Of a stretch of 22,523 nucleotides of DNA, positions 14,190 to 21,625 are shown one piece after another. Source of the stretch: an uncultured Oscillospiraceae bacterium. GTDB lineage: Bacteria > Bacillota > Clostridia > Oscillospirales > Oscillospiraceae. The position numbers and the translations under genes were made by a program. The stretch is taken from assembly GCA_904398675.1 (NCBI GenBank), contig CAJFPI010000093.1:1-22523 (forward strand), in the 5' to 3' direction. How positions within the stretch are numbered: the stretch's first letter is position 1; the number at the start of each line of letters is the position of its first letter. The notes beneath the pieces are model-generated. The model was not told where the DNA came from. It made no database searches and worked only from the letters and a program-made list of their open reading frames with translations.

Positions 14190-17100
14190 TTATTCCACGG
14201 ATTTCAGGGATTCTACCATGTCGATGGCACGGAGTTTCCGGTTGGCAAGCAGATTCACCAGAAGAGAGAACAGCACGGTAAGCCCCACGGCATAGAGATA
14301 GCTCATGGGCTTTGCCGAGCGGCCGAACATGGCCATCTCGATCTCCACCGTCAGCACCAGCCAGTGGTGGAGGAAGGTTCCCAGCACCAGTCCCAGCAGC
14401 ACGCCGAAAATCGTCAGCACCACATTTTCCCGGTAGACATAGGCGCCCATCTCCCGGTCGGTAAAGCCCAGGACCTTCAGCGTGGCCAGCTCCCGCATCC
14501 GCTCGGTGATGTTGATGTTGGTGAGGTTGAAGAGCACAACAAAGGCCAGGGCTGCGGCGCACACGATAATCAGGACCACCGCGTAGTCCACGCTCTCCAT
14601 GGAGGAGGTCAGGGTCTCCCGGGTGCTTTCGATCCTGCTGACGGAGGAGATGCCGTCCAGGCCGATGAGGCCGGAGGAGACCTGATCGGAGACCTCCGGC
14701 GTGTCCTCCGCATAGGCCATCAGGATGGTGTTGTCCTCCGCTGTCTTGCCGAAGAGGGTTTCATAGCAGCTGTCTGTAAGATAGGCGTAGTGATAGATGT
14801 AGTTCTCCGCAATGGCGGTAATGGCGGCCTCTGCCCGGTCGTCGCCGCTGGTGAGGGTGATGGTGTCGCCGATCCCCACATCCATCAGCTCCGCCGCCTT
14901 TTCCGTCAGCACGACACCCTCGCTGCTCAGCTCCACCGCCTCGTGGCCCTGCCGGGTCCGCAGGGTGATAAACCCGTCCAGGTCCTCCCCGCTCTCCACC
15001 ACCATCATGTATCCCTCCACAGTGCGGTCTGCACCGTCCATCTCCACGGAGGTCTGATAGCAGGGCAGATAGCGGCTCACCAGCGCCTCCCCGTCCAGAT
15101 GGTCCAGCACCTCCTCCAGCTCGTCCGACCCGCAGTGGCTTACCAGGGCGGCCTGGGCGTCGTAGCTGTAGAGCTCGTCATACTGGATGGTCATGATATC
15201 CAAAATGGAGTCCCGGAGGCCGAACCCGGTGACGATCAGCGCGGTGCACCCGGCAATGCCGATCACGGTCATCCAAAACCGCTTTTTGTAGCGGAAGAGA
15301 TTGCGCACCGTTACCTTCTGGATAAAGGACAGCCGCCGCCACAGGGGGCGGATGCGCTCCAGAAACACCCGCTTGCCCGCCTTGGGCGAGCGGGGCCGCA
15401 TGAGGGCGGCAGGCGTGGAGCGCAGGGCGTTCATAGCCGCAGCAAGCACCGCCAGGGTGTTGCAGGCCACCGCCGCAGCCACTGCCGCCAGATAGGTCAC
15501 CGGCTGGGGCGAAAAGACCAGACCCGGGATGTTGTACAAAATCCGCCAGGCGGTGATAATGACAGTCGGGATCAGCGTGCAGCCTGCCGCGAGGCCGGTG
15601 AGGCTACCGGTGAGGGAGGCCAGAAGGCCGTAGCCCACATATTTTCGGGCGATATCCGCCTTGGAATAGCCCAGGGCGGCCAGACAGCCGATCTGGCTGC
15701 GCTGCTCCTCCACCATGCGGGTCATGGTGGTGAGGCACACCAGCGCCGCCACCAGGAAGAACAGCAGCGGGAACACGGCAGCCAGGTTGCCCATCCGCTC
15801 CGCGTCCTGCTGATAGCTCACAAAGCCGGCGTTGGCCTGGCGGCTGAGGAGGTACCACTCTCCGTCCTCCAGCTCGCTGACCGTCCGCCGGGCGTCCCGC
15901 AGCTGGCTGCGGGCGTCGCTGAGCTCCGCCTCCGCCTCGGCCTTGCCGTCCAAATACTCCTGATAGCCCTCGGCATAGTCCGCCTCGCCGTCCATCAGCT
16001 CGTTATAGGCGTCAGCAAGCTCGGCCCTGGCGTCGGCCTCCTGCTGGGCAAGTTCCGCCCGGCCGTCCTCCAGATCCTGCAGGCCGTCGTAGTACTCCTG
16101 CCAGCCGTCGTCCAGCTCGGCCCTGGCGTCCTCCAGCTGCTGCGCCGCGTCCAGCAGCTCCAGCCGGCCGTCCTCCACCTCGGCCTCCGCCTCGTCCAGC
16201 TGGGCCTTGGCGTCCTCCAGCTCGGCCCAGCCGTCGTCCAGCTCGGCCCTGGCATCCTCCAGCTCCGCCTCGCCGTCCTCCAGCTCCCGCCGGCCGGCGG
16301 CGAGCTCCGCGGCGGCGGACTGCAGCTTTGCCTCCCCCGCGTAGATCTCCTGCCAGGCGCTGGTAATGGCGGCCTGGCCGGAGAGAAAGACGCTGGTGCT
16401 CACAGGGACGGTCTGGCCGTTCACGGTGGTGTACAGCTGATTGCGCTGGGCCTGGAGGGTGGCCAAATCGCCGCCTGCCTGCGCCTCAATGGCAGCAATG
16501 ATTCCCTGGGCAGTAAGTTTATCGCTTGTGGCCTGCTGCAGCAGGTTCTGTGCTGTAGTTAAATCAGTCTTTGCTGTGTCAAGCTGTTTCTGCAGAGCCG
16601 CTTTGGTCTCCTCGTCCTCTGCAGCAGCAATTTGAGCCTCCAAGTCTTTGATCACTTGCTCCAGCCGCGTAATTTCCGCAGTTTGCTGCACAATAGCGGC
16701 GTCTGCTGTGTCAATATTTTTTTGCTGTGTTTCTATAGCACTGATAGCGGTATCCAGCTTGGTCCGCGCCCCCTCCAGCGCGTTATCAATTACCGCCGCC
16801 TGAGTGCTGTCCGCCATGGCGGCCAGGAGGGCGTCGTTGGAGTCGTAGCTGGGCAGTCCCAGAGACGGCAGCTGGCTGCGGAAGGCGGTGAGGCCGGCCT
16901 GGAAGGTCTGCTCCTGGCTCTCCAGCTGCTGCCGTCCGGCGGCCAGCTGCCTGCGGCCGGCATTATACTCCGCCAGGCCGTCGTAGTACTGGTCCCAGCC
17001 GTCCTCGATCTCCGCCACGCCCTCCTCATAGGCGTCCCAGCCGTCCTGCCACTGGGCCAGGGCGTCCTCATAGTCCGCCTGCCCCTCCAGGAACTCCCGC

Positions 17101-18179
17101 AGGCCGTCCTGGTAGGCTGCCAGCCCGTCGTTGTAGTCCGCCACGCCGTCGTTATACTCCGTCTCGCCGTCGTTGAGCTCCTGGAGCGCGTCGGAGAGCT
17201 CCTGCTGCCCCTCGTCCAGCTCCGCCTGGGCGTCAGAGAGCTCCTGCTCCAGCTCCGCCTGGCCGTCCCGGTACTCCGCCCAGCCGTCATCCAGCTCCGC
17301 CCTGGCGTCACGGAGCTCTGCCTCCGCGTCGCTGAGCTCCGCCTGGACCTCCGCCTCCGCCTCGTCATACTCCTGCTGGGCGTCGTTGAGCTCCGTCTCC
17401 GCCTCCTCCCGGATCTCGTCAGAGCGCAGCTGAGCCCGCTGGTCGGCAAAGTCCTCGCTGCCGTCCGCCCAGTCGTCCACCAGATCCTGATAGGCGTCGG
17501 AGTAGGCGTCCAGCGTTTCCGCACCCTCCAGCGTCAGGTAGATCTCCGTAAAGGCGTCCATGGAGAAGGCGTCCATGGGCACCAGGACAAAGGCTGACAC
17601 CGCTCCGGTCCCCAGGGTGGAGGTCCCCCGGGTCATGGAGAGGTACAGGGGGGACTGGCAGGTCCCCACCACGGTAAAGGTGTCCCGCACCAAAGCATCC
17701 TCATAGGAGCCGGTGCCGGTATTGATAGAGATTTCGGCGCCCAGGTCCGTCCCCATGGCCTCCAGCACCGCCTCCTCCACCAGGCACTCCCCGGCGTTTT
17801 CCGGCATTCTGCCCCGGAGGAGGTAGGGCTGGTTCAGCCCCGCCTCGCTGATGGAGAGGACCTTCACCACAAGGTCGTTGTCCCCTGCCGGTATGATCCC
17901 GTCCACGGTGTAGCTCCCCTCGGCAGTCTCCACGCCGTCCCGGCTCTGCACCGCCGCCACATCCTCCTCCGTGAGGCCCAGGGTGGCCATGATCTGCACA
18001 TCCATCATGTCCTGGCCGTCCAGGTAGGTGTCGGCCGTGGCCTCCATGTCCGGGGCTGTGGTGCGAAGGCCCGCGAGAAAGGCAACCGCAAGAGCCGACA
18101 GCACAAAAATGGACAGAAAGCGGCTGCGGGTCTTGCGGATTTCCCGAGCAATATCTCGATTCAGGGCCTTCTTTGACAT
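14190..18179 (-). CDS. Giant FtsX/MacB-type ABC transporter permease with coiled-coil ectodomain
   Basis: Membrane subunit of 1329 residues, partner of the ATPase encoded 18 bases upstream. An N-terminal helix (about 20-40, after KTRSRFLSIFVLSALAVAFL) is followed by a MacB-like external domain to about 255. An acidic coiled-coil region runs to about 775. The first FtsX unit (about 795-925; EEQRSQIGCLAALGYSKADI) and the second (helix near 980, further external part, then about 1198-1325 with MRELATLKVLGFTDREMGAY) give the usual duplicated topology. Such permeases move no substrate across the channel in the classical way but act mechanically on lipids, peptides or envelope proteins. The coiled coil is built of seven-residue repeats with Asp-Gly, and residues about 473-560 have an alien base composition. 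ATG 18179 follows a GGAAGGTGATGTC-type site. The exact role is unknown. Confidence 0.88.
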   Translation of the reverse strand: MSKKALNRDIAREIRKTRSRFLSIFVLSALAVAFLAGLRTTAPDMEATADTYLDGQDMMDVQIMATLGLTEEDVAAVQSRDGVETAEGSYTVDGIIPAGDNDLVVKVLSISEAGLNQPYLLRGRMPENAGECLVEEAVLEAMGTDLGAEISINTGTGSYEDALVRDTFTVVGTCQSPLYLSMTRGTSTLGTGAVSAFVLVPMDAFSMDAFTEIYLTLEGAETLDAYSDAYQDLVDDWADGSEDFADQRAQLRSDEIREEAETELNDAQQEYDEAEAEVQAELSDAEAELRDARAELDDGWAEYRDGQAELEQELSDAQAELDEGQQELSDALQELNDGETEYNDGVADYNDGLAAYQDGLREFLEGQADYEDALAQWQDGWDAYEEGVAEIEDGWDQYYDGLAEYNAGRRQLAAGRQQLESQEQTFQAGLTAFRSQLPSLGLPSYDSNDALLAAMADSTQAAVIDNALEGARTKLDTAISAIETQQKNIDTADAAIVQQTAEITRLEQVIKDLEAQIAAAEDEETKAALQKQLDTAKTDLTTAQNLLQQATSDKLTAQGIIAAIEAQAGGDLATLQAQRNQLYTTVNGQTVPVSTSVFLSGQAAITSAWQEIYAGEAKLQSAAAELAAGRRELEDGEAELEDARAELDDGWAELEDAKAQLDEAEAEVEDGRLELLDAAQQLEDARAELDDGWQEYYDGLQDLEDGRAELAQQEADARAELADAYNELMDGEADYAEGYQEYLDGKAEAEAELSDARSQLRDARRTVSELEDGEWYLLSRQANAGFVSYQQDAERMGNLAAVFPLLFFLVAALVCLTTMTRMVEEQRSQIGCLAALGYSKADIARKYVGYGLLASLTGSLTGLAAGCTLIPTVIITAWRILYNIPGLVFSPQPVTYLAAVAAAVACNTLAVLAAAMNALRSTPAALMRPRSPKAGKRVFLERIRPLWRRLSFIQKVTVRNLFRYKKRFWMTVIGIAGCTALIVTGFGLRDSILDIMTIQYDELYSYDAQAALVSHCGSDELEEVLDHLDGEALVSRYLPCYQTSVEMDGADRTVEGYMMVVESGEDLDGFITLRTRQGHEAVELSSEGVVLTEKAAELMDVGIGDTITLTSGDDRAEAAITAIAENYIYHYAYLTDSCYETLFGKTAEDNTILMAYAEDTPEVSDQVSSGLIGLDGISSVSRIESTRETLTSSMESVDYAVVLIIVCAAALAFVVLFNLTNINITERMRELATLKVLGFTDREMGAYVYRENVVLTIFGVLLGLVLGTFLHHWLVLTVEIEMAMFGRSAKPMSYLYAVGLTVLFSLLVNLLANRKLRAIDMVESLKSVE
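15860..17440 (-). repeat. Heptad-repeat coding region with near-identical 26-bp direct repeats
   Basis: The coiled-coil part of the FtsX permease is encoded by reiterated GTCCTCC/GTCGTCC-type units. A 26-base unit at 16102-16127 is repeated exactly at 16228-16253, 126 bases (six heptads) apart, and a third form with a few changes lies near 17281. The protein unit is [E/D/Q]-[L/Y]-x-[D/E]-G-x-x. This suggests growth by unequal exchange. The repeats are interrupted by the low-GC patch 16500-16760. Confidence 0.7.
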
Positions 18180-18197
18180 GACATCACCTTCCTGGGG

Positions 18198-18899
18198 TCA
18201 CCACTCGATCTCCTCCACCGGCGTGGGATGGGCGTTCTGCTCCATCGCCGCCACCTGCCCGTTCTTAATGTGAATCACCCGGTCCGCCATGGGCGTCAGG
18301 GCGCTGTTGTGGGTGATGACGATCACCGTTACGCCGCGCTGGCGGCAGGTGTCCTGCAGCAGCTGCAGGATCTGCTTGCCCGTCACATAGTCCAGAGCGC
18401 CTGTGGGCTCGTCGCACAGCAGCAGCTTTGGGTTTTTGGCAATGGCCCGGGCAATGGCCACCCGCTGCTGCTCACCGCCGGAGAGCTGGGCGGGGAAGTT
18501 GTTCATCCGGTCCTCCAGCCCCACATGGCGCAGCACGTCGGCGGCGTCCAGAGGGTCCCGGCAGATCTGGGCCGCCAGCTCCACATTCTCCAGGGCCGTC
18601 AGGTTCTGCACCAGATTATAAAACTGAAAGACAAAGCCGATGTCGTACCGGCGGTAGCGGGTCAGCTCCTTTTTGTTGTAGGCGCTGACCTCCGCCCCGT
18701 CCACCAGGATGGTGCCGGAGGTGGCGGTGTCCATGCCCCCCAGGAGGTTGAGCACCGTGGTCTTCCCCGCGCCGGAGGGGCCCACGATCACCACAAACTC
18801 CCCTTTTTCAATGGCAAAGGAGATGTCCTCCACCGCCCGGATGGTCACCTCGCCCATCTGGTACTCCTTGACCACATGCTCCAGGGAAATGAACGACAT
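18198..18899 (-). CDS. ABC transporter ATP-binding protein (MacB/LolD-type)
   Basis: ATPase of 233 residues that powers the FtsX permease downstream. Walker A is GPSGAGKT (40-47), the Q-loop is FVFQFYNL, the signature is LSGGEQQR (139-146), Walker B is LLLCDEPTGALD and the switch histidine is in VITHNSAL. The close FQFYNLVQNLTALENVELA segment is typical for MacB/LolD/BceA proteins. A TTG-initiated frame opens at 18918-18920; ATG 18899, preceded by GGGTGGG, gives the normal family start MSFISLEHVVKEY. It is the first gene of a two-gene operon, divergent from a TetR regulator 185 bases away. Confidence 0.92.
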   Translation of the reverse strand: MSFISLEHVVKEYQMGEVTIRAVEDISFAIEKGEFVVIVGPSGAGKTTVLNLLGGMDTATSGTILVDGAEVSAYNKKELTRYRRYDIGFVFQFYNLVQNLTALENVELAAQICRDPLDAADVLRHVGLEDRMNNFPAQLSGGEQQRVAIARAIAKNPKLLLCDEPTGALDYVTGKQILQLLQDTCRQRGVTVIVITHNSALTPMADRVIHIKNGQVAAMEQNAHPTPVEEIEW

Positions 18900-18927
18900 T
18901 CCGCACCCACCCTTCCTCAAAAACCGT

Positions 18928-18942
18928 TCAACATGGTGTTGA
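18928..18942. promoter_or_regulatory. Inverted repeat in the ABC-operon leader (candidate TetR operator)
   Basis: TCAACA-TGG-TGTTGA is a perfect 6-3-6 inverted repeat placed just after the predicted start site of the ABC operon, a common repressor position. Further TTCAAC (18950-18955) and GTTGAA (19067-19072, at the TetR ribosome-binding site) half-sites lie in the same gap. Binding by the neighbouring TetR protein is inference. Confidence 0.4.
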
Positions 18943-18959
18943 TTTTCTCTTCAACTTCT

Positions 18960-18987
18960 ATTATAATGATTCAAAACATGATTACAA
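18960..18987 (-). promoter_or_regulatory. Sigma-A-type promoter of the ABC-FtsX operon
   Basis: On the minus strand TTGTAA (18987-18982), 16 bases, then a consensus TATAAT (18965-18960). The start site would be near 18953. The gap is AT-rich against the surrounding genes. Confidence 0.6.
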
Positions 18988-19084
18988 TGACCAAATTGTT
19001 AACGTTTCTTTTAATAAAGTACAGAATTTTCCGTATCGTTTGCTATTGAACAGATTTTTGAAAATTGTTGAAGGAGGCAGGGGC

Positions 19085-19690
19085 ATGGGGGAACAGCGGG
19101 CGGACCGCAGAGTCCGCAAGACCAAGCAGCTGCTGCAGCGGAGCCTGGCGGCTCTGCTGGCGGAAAAGCCTCTCTCGGAGATCACGGTGAAGGAACTGAC
19201 CGACCGGGCGGATGTGAACCGGGGGACCTTCTACTGCCACTACCGGGACATCTATGACTTGAAGGACCAGATGGAGGGCGAGCTGTTTGAGGAGCTGGTG
19301 TCCGTGATCGACAGCTATACCGCCGATACGCTGCGCCAGGGCCTGCGCCCCCTTATGGCGGATGTGTTCCGTTTCCTGCGGCGCAACGGGGATTTTGCCC
19401 TGGTGATGCTGCGGCCGGACAGCCAGAGCGGCTCCAAAACCGGCAATGTGTTTCTGGACCGGATCCGGGCGGAGATTTTCCGGCGCGGGCTGCAGGATTG
19501 GCAGGAGCTGTATGGGTTTCAGGACTCGGCCCAATGGGACTACTATCTGGATTTCGTGGTTGCGGGCTGCGTGGCGCTGCTGCAGAGCTGGGCGAAAAAG
19601 GGCATGCGGGAGGCGCCGGAGGAGATGGCAGCTCTGTCCGAGCAGCTGATTCTCCGGGGGATCGACCGAAAGGGCGAGCCACGCCGGTAA
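19085..19690 (+). CDS. TetR/AcrR-family transcriptional regulator
   Basis: DNA-binding regulator of 201 residues. The N-terminal TetR helix-turn-helix is seen in RRVRKTKQLLQRSLAALLAE, then ITVKELTDRADVNRGTFYCHYRDIYDLKDQ (read in parts) at about 32-62; the RGTFYxHYxD core is diagnostic. The ligand-binding part (about 65-195) is helical and of the TetR_C type often found beside membrane-protein genes in Firmicutes. The frame is open from a TTG at 19040, but AAGGAGG at 19071-19077 fixes ATG 19085. It stands divergent to the ABC-FtsX operon and most likely represses it; an inverted repeat at 18928-18942 is a candidate site. Confidence 0.9.
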   Translation: MGEQRADRRVRKTKQLLQRSLAALLAEKPLSEITVKELTDRADVNRGTFYCHYRDIYDLKDQMEGELFEELVSVIDSYTADTLRQGLRPLMADVFRFLRRNGDFALVMLRPDSQSGSKTGNVFLDRIRAEIFRRGLQDWQELYGFQDSAQWDYYLDFVVAGCVALLQSWAKKGMREAPEEMAALSEQLILRGIDRKGEPRR

Positions 19691-19693
19691 AGC

Positions 19694-19736
19694 GCAAAAA
19701 AGGAGCTCCTGCCAATCGGCAGGGGCTCCCTTTGCG
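19694..19736. terminator. Bidirectional terminator between the TetR gene and ribU
   Basis: AAAGGAGCTCCTGCC pairs with GGCAGGGGCTCCCTTT (one bulge, AATC loop), flanked by an A-tract on the left and TTT/TTTTT stretches on the right. The two genes converge here, 66 bases apart, so it can serve both. Confidence 0.7.
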
Positions 19737-19756
19737 GATGTTTTTAGGATATCTTT

Positions 19757-20443
19757 TTAGATGGTTCCCGTCAGCACCAGCACCACCAGTACGCTGCTGA
19801 CCAGCAGGAACAGCCCCAGCAGCAGCGCGCCCATGTGGTAGCTGCGGCGGACGCTGCCGTCCGGCAGGGGGGGCAGCAGATGGGAGCGGCGCAGGGCGTT
19901 GGTCACCGGCTGGTAGAGCACCAGCGTCAGCGCCGCGTTCAAAACGCCCTTGACCAGGTTGAAGGGCAGGAACACGGTAGCCAGCATACCGGCCACCTGC
20001 TCCCGGGGCCAGCCCTGGTAGAGGGGCGTGATAATGTAGTTCCACAGCACCATCACCGCGGCCATGGCCGCAACGCCCAGGGCCAGGCCTGTGATGGCGC
20101 CGCCCATGGTCCGCCGGCGGTGGTAGAGGAAGGCGGCCGGGAGGATGAAGGCCCAGCTGGCCACCACGTTCATGATAAAGCCGTAGACCCCCGCCTCGCT
20201 GACAGTGATCATTTCAATAAAGCAGGTGACAACGCTCATGGCCGCCCCGGCCATGGGCCCATAGAGGTAGGCGCCGATGAGGAGCACCACGTCCTTGGGG
20301 TCGTACTTCAGGAAGGGGGCGGCGGACATCAGGGGGAACCGGGTCACCACCGTGACCACATAGGCCAGGGCCACCAGCATGGCCATGGTGGCCAGCTGGC
20401 GGGTTTCGATGCGGGATTTTGCCAGGGGTTTTGTTTTTTCCAT
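19757..20443 (-). CDS. ribU: ECF transporter S component, riboflavin-specific (RibU-like)
   Basis: Integral membrane substrate-binding subunit of 228 residues that pairs with the shared EcfAA'T energising module (not in the window) to import riboflavin. After a short basic N-terminus the segment RQLATMAMLVALAYVV starts the first helix. KYDPKDVVLLIGAYLYGPMAGA (read in parts, about 50-71) and EAGVYGFIMNVVAS are RibU-family signatures, and about six membrane helices follow. ATG 20443 has AAAGGAG nine bases upstream. The specificity call rests on both the protein and the FMN riboswitch directly upstream. The C-terminal extra hydrophobic helix (about 205-228) makes it slightly longer than many RibU proteins. 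Confidence 0.92.
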   Translation of the reverse strand: MEKTKPLAKSRIETRQLATMAMLVALAYVVTVVTRFPLMSAAPFLKYDPKDVVLLIGAYLYGPMAGAAMSVVTCFIEMITVSEAGVYGFIMNVVASWAFILPAAFLYHRRRTMGGAITGLALGVAAMAAVMVLWNYIITPLYQGWPREQVAGMLATVFLPFNLVKGVLNAALTLVLYQPVTNALRRSHLLPPLPDGSVRRSYHMGALLLGLFLLVSSVLVVLVLTGTI

Positions 20444-20451
20444 AATAAAAA

Positions 20452-20505
20452 TCTCCTTTCCAACACCATCATCGCCTTGCATGGGTGCTGCAAAGGAGAA
20501 ACTCC
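20452..20505 (-). promoter_or_regulatory. Expression platform: hairpin that hides the ribU ribosome-binding site
   Basis: On the minus strand TCTCCTTT (20499-20492) is fully complementary to AAAGGAGA (20459-20452), the ribU ribosome-binding site. CAGCACC and GGTGTTG just inside also pair, giving a stem of about 15 pairs with one mismatch. The anti-site can instead pair with GGAG just upstream, near 20506-20503. This fits translational control by the aptamer. Confidence 0.6.
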
Positions 20506-20513
20506 TCACATCA

Positions 20514-20628
20514 CATCTTCTTCCATCCAGACTATACTGTCGGTACCGGAATCGCACCGGTTCTGCGGCCGCAGCCGCTCGAGGACTATAACCTCCGGTG
20601 GGGACTTGCACCCCGCCCTGAAGACGAG
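20514..20628 (-). ncRNA. FMN riboswitch aptamer (RFN element)
   Basis: On the minus strand the element shows the conserved RFN blocks in order: TCTTCAGGGCGGGGTG, CAAGTCCCCACCGG, AGGTTATAGTCC, a variable GC hairpin (GCGGCTGCGGCCGC), then AACCGGTGCGATTCCGGTAC, CGACAGTATAGTCTGGATGG and GAAGA, which pairs with TCTTC to close the outer helix. FMN binding is expected to lower ribU expression. It lies 71 bases before the ribU start codon. Confidence 0.96.
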
Positions 20629-20648
20629 TATTTGGTTGTTCTGTTGCT

Positions 20649-20676
20649 ATTATACGCCGCTGCGGGAAAAATGCAA
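20649..20676 (-). promoter_or_regulatory. Sigma-A-type promoter of the riboswitch-ribU unit
   Basis: On the minus strand TTGCAT (20676-20671), 16 bases, then consensus TATAAT (20654-20649). The start site near 20642 lies about 15 bases before the aptamer. Confidence 0.7.
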
Positions 20677-20706
20677 GAGGGGGAGCAAAATTTTTCCCAT
20701 GCTGTG

Positions 20707-20738
20707 AAAAAGCGGACCGGACATGCGCCCGGAGCCGC
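20707..20738 (-). terminator. Intrinsic terminator after pgsA
   Basis: On the minus strand GCGG-CT-CCGG (20738-20729) pairs with CCGG-T-CCGC (20720-20712) around an 8-base loop, then TTTTT (20711-20707). It separates the rimO-pgsA operon from the ribU promoter. Confidence 0.55.
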
Positions 20739-20771
20739 GCGCCGGAGAGAAGGGACGCGGCGCTTTTTGAA

Positions 20772-20810
20772 CCAGCCCGCCGGGAAGAGCCCCGGCGGGC
20801 TGGCTTTTTT
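20772..20810 (+). terminator. 13-bp GC hairpin at the pgsA 3' end with a plus-strand T run
   Basis: CCAGCCCGCCGGG (20772-20784) pairs perfectly with CCCGGCGGGCTGG (20791-20803). The T6 run (20805-20810) follows on the plus strand and overlaps the pgsA stop codon. On the minus strand, which carries pgsA, no U run follows. The polarity is opposite to the gene. Confidence 0.5.
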
Positions 20811-21330
20811 ACATTGTGGTGAGGACGTCCCTGTTTTTCACAAAGTATTCCACCCCGGACCAGATGGTGGTGACCACGATCACGGCGATGCACACCGTGT
20901 TTACCACCGGCGGAATGGGCAGGAACATGAGGACGATGCAGACCATGGTGGAGGCGGTTTTCACCTTGCCGCTCCAGCCGGCGGCGATGACCCGTCCCTT
21001 GTCGCTGGCCACCATCCGCAGCCCGCTGACGGCAAACTCCCGGATGATCACCACCAGCAGCGCCCAGCCGGGCATCTGCCCCGCCTCCACAAACCACAGC
21101 ATGGCCGCCGTCACCAGCATCTTGTCCGCCAGCGGGTCGGCAAATTTGCCGAAGTCTGTGATCAGGTTATATTTCCGGGCGATCTTGCCGTCCAGAAGGT
21201 CCGTGAGGCTGGCCAGGATAAAGACCGCCAGGGCCCAGTAGTCGGCATAGGGCACGTCCAGATACAAAATCACCAGGAACACCGGGATCATCAGGATCCG
21301 CAGCAGCGTCAGCTTATTGGGCAGGTTCAT
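20809..21330 (-). CDS. pgsA: CDP-diacylglycerol-glycerol-3-phosphate 3-phosphatidyltransferase
   Basis: Membrane enzyme of 173 residues that makes phosphatidylglycerol phosphate from CDP-diacylglycerol and glycerol 3-phosphate, the committed step to phosphatidylglycerol and cardiolipin. The CDP-alcohol phosphotransferase motif DGxxAR-x8-GxxxDxxxD is complete (Asp47, Gly48, Arg52, Gly61, Asp65, Asp69). The N-terminus MNLPNKLTLLRILMIP is typical for PgsA and four to five further hydrophobic helices follow. ATG 21330 lies inside the end of the preceding small gene (17-base overlap) and follows GGAGAGAG, so translation is coupled. The gene order rimO-x-pgsA is common in related Firmicutes. Confidence 0.94.
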   Translation of the reverse strand: MNLPNKLTLLRILMIPVFLVILYLDVPYADYWALAVFILASLTDLLDGKIARKYNLITDFGKFADPLADKMLVTAAMLWFVEAGQMPGWALLVVIIREFAVSGLRMVASDKGRVIAAGWSGKVKTASTMVCIVLMFLPIPPVVNTVCIAVIVVTTIWSGVEYFVKNRDVLTTM

Positions 21331-21625
21331 CGTCTCTCTCCATTTCCGGCGGCGGATAGGGGTGCGCCTTCCAATACCACCACCTCAGTTTTTCCTTCTC
21401 ATGGGTCTCGTGCTCGGCATAGTACACCGCCAGGCGCCACACATACAGCGCGCAGCGGTCCTCCGCAAAGCCCTTGTACAGGCATTCCCGCCGGTACAGC
21501 TCCTCCGGGTCCTGCCCCGCAAGGTCAGAGACCTGGCGGATGCCCAGGGCCTCCATCACCCCGGCAATCCGGGGACCCACGCCGGGGATCTCCTCCAGGG
21601 GGCTTTTGCCCCGGCCCGGGCGCAT
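21314..21625 (-). CDS. Small helix-hairpin-helix protein, Cdd1 (pathogenicity locus)-like
   Basis: Protein of 103 residues. The N-terminal half is a DNA-binding-type helix-hairpin-helix (LEEIPGVGPRIAGVMEALGI, 10-29). Then follow VSDLAGQDPEELYRREC and the conserved-looking EDRCALYVWRLAVYYAE (55-71), which match my memory of the Cdd1 family, a name taken from a clostridial pathogenicity locus; no toxin role is implied. The C-terminus is Trp/Pro/charged (RWWYWKAHPYPPPEMERDDE). ATG 21625 shares one base with the rimO stop codon (TAATG) and GGAGGA precedes it. A longer upstream frame overlaps rimO and is not used. The biochemical function is not known to me. Confidence 0.75.
   Translation of the reverse strand: MRPGRGKSPLEEIPGVGPRIAGVMEALGIRQVSDLAGQDPEELYRRECLYKGFAEDRCALYVWRLAVYYAEHETHEKEKLRWWYWKAHPYPPPEMERDDEPAQ

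Noticed and set aside
14013..16562. An 849-codon plus-strand open frame
   Set aside because: It is antisense to the FtsX permease, has His/Gln/Gly-rich low-complexity translation and no ribosome-binding site. The GC-rich heptad coding opposite keeps it open.
15995..17400. Regular DNA repeats suggesting a CRISPR or satellite array
   Set aside because: The repeats are in frame, imperfect, lack unique spacers of fixed length, and encode the coiled coil of the permease.
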